This document shows, one piece after another, positions 27,871-34,060 of a DNA stretch of 34,060 bases. The DNA comes from Venturia oleaginea (lineage: Eukaryota > Ascomycota > Dothideomycetes > Venturiales > Venturiaceae), in contig JABMLP010000058.1 of the NCBI GenBank assembly GCA_013176395.1, positions 1-34,060 on the forward strand. The letters are read 5' to 3'. The notes beneath the pieces were generated by a model. That model did not search any database, had not been told where the DNA came from, and worked only from the letters and a program-made list of their open reading frames with translations. Within the stretch, counting starts at the first letter, position 1, and the number at the start of each line of letters is the position of its first letter. The position numbers were made by a program, and so were the translations under genes.

Positions 27871-29176
27871 CAGACTGTCAAGGATGAAATCAGTCGGAAG
27901 GAAACTCAGCCTCAGAGCCTGTACTCGATGATTGGAACGTCAATCAAGATTGATAACCGCCTATTCGAAAGAAAACTTCAGAGGAAGGGAGTTAGTTCTT
28001 ATCGAGGACATGGAAACAACAGTCGTGCGAATATAGGTGTTTGAGTTGATTCATACGGACCGCAGCCAATGGAGCTCGACAAGATTCAGAGCGGTCCACG
28101 TGGATCCAAGAAAGTTACAGGTCAGAAAGCCCAAAAAGAACAACACTGGACGTTTCACGAATCAGGGACAACGATTCGGAAACTCACCCATGGGCTCAGA
28201 ACACCTCAAGGCTTTACAATCCGATGCGTAAGTACCGCCAATCCACAACATACTGAGCTGGACGGCTTGTTATGAGGACGACTGCAAAGTACACCTATCC
28301 GAGAAGCAGAGCTCCGGATACTACCCTCGGGATAGAGGAGGTTACCAAGGTAACGGCAATGTCAAAGGACATCTCGCTATGATGAGTTCGTCATCTAGCT
28401 CACCCGGTCTTTATGGCACTCAGTTGGAAGTGCCAAAAGCAGAGTATGGCACAAACCAATTCGGGGTTGGGAATACAATGGCTGCTGTCAAAGTTATCAG
28501 CAGATACCCAAGCGTGAGAAAGAATCCGGAACACGATCTTCACTGGATGATTCCATCGAACTGGTACAAAGTCAAAGAATGCCCACTGTGGGAGCACAAG
28601 TCCGAGGAAGACCCAGGAGAACCAGATTGGGAATTCCACTGGGTTCACGAAAAGGAAGTCAACAATACGACCCTCAGGAAGATCATGAAAATCCCAAACA
28701 TCAGTGCAGATGTACAGCACGTCCACCACAGACACTCACCTATGAATTGCTGCGAGAATGAGGAATGCGATTTACCTCAGCACCAGGAAATGAAAGATCT
28801 TGGAGAAATACTCCAAGAGTTGCCAGCCATTTCCGGGAGTTGGTCTACACCAAACGAAAACGAATCTCTACAGTCTATGTCGGGCGACGACAGTGAGTCT
28901 ACAGTAGAAGACAACTCCAACGAAGGAGAATCGAAGGAAAATCTAGAGTTTATGACCTTCCGGCTCTCACGTTTGACACGAGACGTTGAACGAGCAATTG
29001 ATCAGGACGATTCTCAGTGCAAAGACGTCTATCCAAATGCATGCCTTGACTTCACCTGCCCATACCATCCGAATGGGGCAAGGAACCTTCGACACCTTGT
29101 CCGACGATTGGACATCGCAGTCAAAACAAAGCAAGCACGCAAATGGGATGAGAATTCGGGAAACGAGGAGGATTAA
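27871..29176 (+). pseudogene. gag: E2 Gag, C-terminal half, capsid part deleted
   Basis: Same leader-to-Gag junction as E1 (after GCAGAGCAGACTG). It reads IDNRLFERKLQRKG, an in-frame TGA, then a frame change, KKNNTGRFTNQGQ, and a TAA at about 28229 where E1 has TCA. It keeps VHLSEKQ after ACYEDDCK, where E1 has lost one codon. From 28379 a 265-codon frame covers the acidic C-terminal part. Clearly non-functional. Confidence 0.75.
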
Positions 29177-29193
29177 CAGTAGAGAGGCCCCTG

Positions 29194-29663
29194 TTGAATC
29201 CTAATGAAGCGCCTCATTTTCTGAACAACCTTGGTACATCCAAAATGCTGGTCGAAGGAAAGATCGACAACGTACCAGCATGGGCCTTCATCGACACTGG
29301 TGCCGATAGGAATCTTCTAAGCGAGAAATTGGTCGACGAATGGAAACTACCCGTACGGTCGAAACGGCATCCATATCCACTAACTATCGCTGATGGAAGA
29401 CCTGACAACTTCAATGGAGGCATAGTGATCTACGAAGCAGACATAATCTTGTGGATACAAGGGAGGAAAGAACAGATTGTTCTAGACGTCACGAATATTG
29501 GAGACTCGGATTTGATCCTTGGTCTGTCGTGGCTTCGAACTCACAATCCGCATATCGACTGGAGAACATTGACGCTCACGTTCCCAGACCAACGATATCC
29601 CGTGCAGGCTAGCATGCGCGCTAGAACACGGACAGCACAAAGACCTTTGCGGAAAAGGCCTAC
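29194..29663 (+). pseudogene. pol: E2 protease, truncated by Gypsy C
   Basis: The frame opens with a TTG and encodes the retropepsin of family E: AFIDTGADRNLLSEKLVDEW, then VTNIGDSDLILGLSWLRTHN, the usual second half of the fold. It is near-identical to E1 (IIGLPW there). It is cut at 29663 after LRKRPT by the C LTR, and the frame then runs on into the LTR to 29691. Confidence 0.88.
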
Positions 29664-29973
29664 TGTTAAGGGATGGAATCCTTCTCTCTAGCTTATCCAT
29701 GACTGGATTTCCAATTGTTCTCTTGTTATTCTGCAAGCTGTCATGTTCTATTTTGCAAGCTGTCATGTTCTATTTCGCAAGCTGCCATGTTCTATTTCGC
29801 AAGCTGTCACGTTTCCATTTAAAGATACTTTCTAGAAGGATCTATTGTAAGAGGAGGATTATTTATACGAGCTATCCTTCCTGTATTTACACTTTCTTCT
29901 CTGTACTTAGATACTTGAAATATAAGCTGTCTTCCCTCACTTGCGAAACACCTTTGAGGGTTGAACTCTTACA
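29664..29973 (+). repeat. 5' LTR of Gypsy C (310 bp)
   Basis: Begins TGTTAAGGG and ends CTCTTACA. It has four 22-bp U3 units and a type-2 U5. The TATA region reads TATTTATAC where the other copies have TATATATAC. The self-primer GTACTTAGATA is at 29903-29913. Confidence 0.92.
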
Positions 29974-30636
29974 TTATCTAAGTACCTCAGTCTTACAAAG
30001 GAAGAAAGGCTCACAGAGAGCAAGCTCCAAAAAGGAATTTCAAGAAGAGGACACTTGTCCTAATCCAAGAAGCGAGGGCCAACCTCAAGGGCCAAACAGA
30101 AAGGAATTTCAAGAAGAGGACACTTGTCCTAACTCAAGAAGCAAGGGCCAACCTCAAAGGCCAACTTCAAGGGCCAACCTCAAGGGCCAAACAAAAAGGG
30201 AATTCAAGAGAATTCAAGCTGAGATTTTCTAGAAGGTGCTAGAATCTCCAAGAAGCAAGGGCCAACCGAAAGGGCCAATCCAAAAAGGGAATTCAAGAGA
30301 ATTCAAACTGAGATTTTCTAGAACGTGCTGGAATCTCCAAGAAGCAAGGGCAGGTCATCCTAAGACAGCGTAGTCTTAGGAGTTGAAGCTGTAATAAGCT
30401 GAGGAAAGAAAGAGCTAGGAAGAGAGATTTAATACACTTGGCCTTCACAGTCCCTGGGAGCTCTGTCCTTAGTAATAAGGATTGCAGAGCGGACTATAGT
30501 GTAAAAATCCTTCTGGGATTCTATAGTCACCTTCCTATACTAATAGGCATTGACTCTATACTGCCTAGCAAATCTCTAGAGTAGAGCCTAGGAGTGTGTA
30601 TAGTAGTGCTCTCTATTATCTCTCATAGGTGAAAAT
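29974..30636 (+). repeat. Gypsy C leader (5' untranslated region)
   Basis: 663 bp before the gag ATG. It holds GGCCAACCTCAAGGGCCAAA-type repeats (about 30070-30190). Two GAATTCAAGAGAATTCAA blocks follow, each with a TTCTAG...CTAGAA-like hairpin. The 9-bp hairpin is at 30358-30381 and the TCCTTA-GTAA-TAAGGA hairpin at 30466-30481. The last 130 bp before gag are unique to the B/C family. Confidence 0.8.
29975..29985 (+). other. Self-complementary primer binding site of Gypsy C
   Basis: TATCTAAGTAC, one base after the LTR, is the exact reverse complement of 29903-29913. Confidence 0.75.
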
Positions 30637-31659
30637 ATGGAAGGAGAAGATCAGGAACAAAGAGTTCCTCAAGAACCCCAAGCCCTACAAGAAGCTATGG
30701 CAGCATTACAACATCAACTAGCCATTCAGAACGATGCTATTACGCGTATTCTTACAATCTTACCTAACACTACTCGCTCTGAGAACGTAGTAGAAGGACA
30801 AGAGACTAAGAATTCACAAAAAGACAGAATACATAGGAAGAAAGCTGTACTTCCTAAGCTCCAAGAATTTGATGGCAAGCGTTCTGAATGGGCTCAGTGG
30901 TTTCAACAAGCAAGGATGAAGTTGGAGATAGACGCAGAGTCTATAGGGGATAGTAGGAACCAATTTGCCTACATCTTCTCCTCTCTACGAGGCTCCGCAG
31001 CTCAGGCTACTCTGGCCTACGTAAAGACAGCTCCAGAGGAAGATAAAACGGGACAGAAATTGTTACAGTATATGGACAACTTATATGGCGATCCAGTACA
31101 ACAACAAAGAGCTACTGTAAGCCTGTCCACAATCAAACAAAAAGAGAAAGAACCCTTCTTCTCTTTTCTTCCCCGTTTTGAAACCACTCTTGCTAATGCT
31201 GGAGGAATGACTTGGCCTGACGCTGTTAAAATTGCATTTCTACACAAAGCAATAAATCAAGAGCTGCGAAACCAGAGAATAGGCCAATCTCAGAGTACCT
31301 CCTACCAGCAGTTTGTGTCCGATCTTTTGAATACAAGTATGCAAATCACTACAGCAAAGATGCTCTCTTCCTCAGAAGATAAGTTACGATTCAGAGATAA
31401 AGAGAAGTCTTTTAAAGATCTGAACGCTATGGACTGGGAGCCTACACGCGTAAACAAGTTAAAAATTTCGTCTAAAGCCTATGAATATAGGAAGGCAAAT
31501 AACCTCTGCTTACGCTGTGGGAAGGCCGGCCATAGAATGAAAGACTGCTGGTTGGATACAGAGGTAGAAAGAGTCACGCAACTTGGTTCAAAAAGGGCCA
31601 AAGGAACCACTGAGGAGAATGAAGAAGTTGAAGAAGAGGACTACTCGGAAAAAGAGTAG
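30637..31659 (+). CDS. gag: Gypsy C Gag
   Basis: 340 residues, identical in translation to Gag of B: Gln-rich start, capsid-like middle, knuckle CLRCGKAGHRMKDC, acidic tail ending YSEKE. The start ATG is the first one after the leader. The stop TAG (31657-31659) follows TCG GAA AAA GAG. The pol frame is open only from 31632 here, which limits any frameshift to about 25 nt. Confidence 0.93.
   Translation: MEGEDQEQRVPQEPQALQEAMAALQHQLAIQNDAITRILTILPNTTRSENVVEGQETKNSQKDRIHRKKAVLPKLQEFDGKRSEWAQWFQQARMKLEIDAESIGDSRNQFAYIFSSLRGSAAQATLAYVKTAPEEDKTGQKLLQYMDNLYGDPVQQQRATVSLSTIKQKEKEPFFSFLPRFETTLANAGGMTWPDAVKIAFLHKAINQELRNQRIGQSQSTSYQQFVSDLLNTSMQITTAKMLSSSEDKLRFRDKEKSFKDLNAMDWEPTRVNKLKISSKAYEYRKANNLCLRCGKAGHRMKDCWLDTEVERVTQLGSKRAKGTTEENEEVEEEDYSEKE
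31645..31659 (+). promoter_or_regulatory. Candidate -1 ribosomal frameshift site, gag/pol of C
   Basis: Gag reads TCG GAA AAA GAG TAG; the -1 frame reads CTC GGA AAA AGA GTA and leads into pol. The pol frame has a TGA at 31629-31631. A and B have the same bases at the corresponding place. It is A-rich and slippery in principle, but not a textbook heptamer. Confidence 0.55.
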
Positions 31660-31706
31660 CCTCTATCCAAAGTCGTGGATGGAGGCGTAGAGTAGATAGA
31701 GCAAAA

Positions 31707-34060
31707 TTGTCAAAGGAGTCAATTGAGAGAGTAAATAGTATTTTGAATTCGAACAAAGACACTGATTCACACCGTTCTCGGATAGAAAAAGAATGGGAGC
31801 AGTTCAGACCCAAGATGCTCTCCCGCCTTTTCTACACAAATACTATAGTGAACGATATATACTCTCTTAAAACTCTCCTTGATAATGGATCTAGCTGCTA
31901 CGCATCAATAAACGAGGAGAAAGCTTCGCAGATGGACCTTGAAGTACTCCCTATTAGTCCGCGTACTATAGGTGGAGTTCTTAAGGAAGAAGGACAGACC
32001 CAAGTGACAAAAATTGCGAAGTTGAACCTAGATTTAGGGGGACTTATATGCAACGCTTTTGCTTATATAGTCCCGGGACAATTTGAGGATCTTCTACTAG
32101 GCAGGCCTTTTCTCAAGGACACCAAAGCCGTTATCAATGAATCTAAAGGTACTCTTACCTTTGCAAACGGGATTAGCATTCGCGATGCTAAATTTGAAGA
32201 CAAACTTGATATACAACAAGTAGCGCCCGTAAGATTCCACCGCCTTGTCACTTCTACACTTGAGAAAATCAAAGACGCGTCTAGAGTATTTGCTGTTACT
32301 CTTCGAGATATTGATATTGCCTTGAAGCCGAAAGTCCCTTTGACAACAGAGCAAATACTGGAATTGCTACCTAAGAGGTTTCATAAGTACGCTGCTGTCT
32401 TTGATCCTAAAAGGGCCGAGAGACTACCACCGCATCGCCCTGGGATTGATCACGAAATACCTATAGAAGAAGGAAAACCACTTCCTTGGGGACCTCTATA
32501 TGGTATGGGTCGAGAACAACTCCTTGTTTTGCGAAGGACTCTTACAGAGCTACTAGATAAAGGCTTTATCCGAGAGAGTAAATCAGTTGCTGCGTCTCCA
32601 GTTCTCTTGTGAAGAAACCAGGAGGGGGCTTACGCTTTTGCGTAGACTACCGAGCCTTAAACGCAATTACTCGAAAGGATAGGTACCCGCTACCGTTAGT
32701 AAAAGAGACTTTACTAACCTTAGCTCGTGCTAAGTATCTTAGTAAGCTTGATGTAAATGCTGCCTTCCACAAGATTCGAATCGCAACGGGAGATGAGTTC
32801 AAAACTGCCTTTCGAACTAGATATGGTCTATTTGAATGGCTAGTTACTCCCTTTGGCTTAACCGGTGCACCTGCGTCTTTTCAACGGTATATAAACTATA
32901 TCCTTCGACGATACCTAGACGAGTTCTGCTCAGCTTATCTAGACGATATAGTAATATACTCTTCAAAGAACCTTAAAGACCATGAAGAAAAGACTGAAAA
33001 GATACTTCAAAGCTGCCTTAACGCTGGGTTATACCTTGATATTCGGAAGTGCGAGTTTAATACCAAACGAGTCAAGTATCTAGCTTCGTTATAGATACTG
33101 AAACGGGCCTACACATGGATCCGGAGAAGATCAAAGCAATTAAAGAATGGGAACGTCCTACTACTCTACGAGGAGTACGTGGCTTCCTAGGCTTTACAAA
33201 CTTCTACCGTGACTTTGTAAAAGATAACTCAACAATAAGGGAGCCTCTGGTTCGCCTTACAAAGAAGAATACTCCATTTTTATGGGGAAAGGAGCAAGAA
33301 GAATCTTTTCAAAAACTTAAGGCAGAGTTTTGCAAAGAACCTGTCCTGTCTGCACTTGATGAAGATAAGCCTACGCGAGTAGAACCTGATGCTTCAGGCT
33401 GGGCTTCCGGAGCAGTACTTAGTCAAAAAGATGAGCTAGGTAACTGGAAACCATGTGCTTTCTTCTCTACTAAGCACTTGCCAGCCGAATGCAATTATGA
33501 TATCCACGACAAAGAACTTATGGCTATAGTCAAAGCTCTAGTCCATTGGACTAGCGAGCTACTAAGCCTAAGTAAGCCATTCATTATCCTCACAGATCAC
33601 AAGAACCTTGAGAAGTTTATGGTAAAAGGGAACTAAATGAAAGGCAAATGAGATGGGCGCAGATACTAGCTAAGTTTAACTTCAAACTAGGCTATCGCCC
33701 AGGCTCTGAATCTGTAGTTCCAGACGCCTTAACTCGAAGGGATCAAGATCTCCCAAAGGATATTCAAGACCCAAGAATCGTTGAAAGAACTAGAACGTTA
33801 TTACCTCCAAAGCTTTGGATTAACGTTCTAGAGGATAAGACTCCTGCAAGAGAAGAAGCTGCCCAAGAAAATGCTCAAGAAGTAGACAAAGAACCTATCC
33901 CCTTTATACAAAATCCCTTTCTCTCAGGTGATCTAAGGATAGATGGGAAACTGCACTCGAAGGAGATCTAGACTACAGACGTATTTTCCAAAGCGTTCTA
34001 AAGCAAGATAGGCAGTTCCCATCTAAGCTAAAGGTTCCTACTTCTATAGGAGATTGTAAA
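31707..34060 (+). pseudogene. pol: Gypsy C Pol, four single-base deletions, partial
   Basis: Relative to B, one base is missing at each of four short runs: TTT to TT at 32607, GG to G at 33083, AAAAA to AAAA at about 33624, GGG to GG at 33937. The frame therefore breaks into pieces at 31707-32612 (protease DNGSS and RT start), 32609-33094 (RT with YLDD), 33115-33636 (RNase H with DASG and TDHKN), 33648-33971, and a final piece. Otherwise the sequence follows B. The integrase and chromodomain lie beyond the window. The lesions may be real or sequencing errors. Confidence 0.88.

Larger units (their letters stand above)
26298..29663 (+). mobile_element. Ty3/Gypsy copy E2, 3'-truncated
   Basis: Plus-strand sister of E1: 5' LTR (interrupted by another LTR), primer site, long leader, deleted Gag, and the protease part of pol. 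It is cut at 29663 by the 5' LTR of C. The left flank GTGTT is Copia F2 sequence. Confidence 0.88.
29664..34060 (+). mobile_element. Ty3/Gypsy chromovirus C, runs off the window
   Basis: Plus-strand copy of the A/B family: 5' LTR, primer site, leader, intact gag, and pol through the region just upstream of the integrase finger at the window end. The left flank is CCTAC in the E2 protease. It is near-identical to B apart from four single-base deletions in pol and a few LTR changes. Confidence 0.92.

Overview
The window is transposable-element sequence from end to end. I see no host gene, tRNA, rRNA or CRISPR array. The content points to a filamentous ascomycete fungus: chromodomain Ty3/Gypsy elements, a Ty1/Copia element and a pogo/Fot1-type transposase, all of fungal type. 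Species cannot be told from this. Several copies are near-identical with open reading frames and no wave of C-to-T stop codons, so repeat-induced point mutation appears weak or absent here.

Layout, left to right. 1-12: end of an LTR of family D. 13-876 (-): broken pogo/Fot1 transposase. 877-5055 (-): Gypsy copy A, with 3' LTR and pol but its gag and 5' LTR lost. 5056-10633 (+): complete Gypsy element D with 176-bp LTRs, gag and pol. 10634-14129 (+): Copia copy F1, 5'-truncated and decayed. 14130-14489: two tandem A/B-type LTR fragments. 14490-19107 (-): Gypsy copy E1 of a second family, internally deleted. 19108-25292 (-): full-length Gypsy copy B, same family as A. 25293-26297 (+): Copia fragment F2, overlapping and matching F1. 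26298-29663 (+): copy E2 with its 5' LTR split by a second solo LTR. 29664-34060 (+): copy C, a near-identical sister of B, running off the window with four single-base deletions in pol.

The elements are interlocked, not cleanly nested. D, B and E1 have flanks that do not match as target-site duplications, and F1 and F2 share the same lesions, so ectopic recombination or segmental duplication has reshaped the locus. One clean event is visible: a solo LTR inside the E2 LTR, flanked by ATACT on both sides.

The most interesting signals concern replication. Next to the 5' LTR, both autonomous families carry an 11-nt sequence exactly complementary to an 11-nt sequence inside their own LTR, as in Tf1/sushi self-priming. 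The deleted family E shares U5, this primer site, and a leader with two conserved hairpins with family B/C, although its U3 and pol differ. That suggests a defective element borrowing the replication and packaging signals of an autonomous one.
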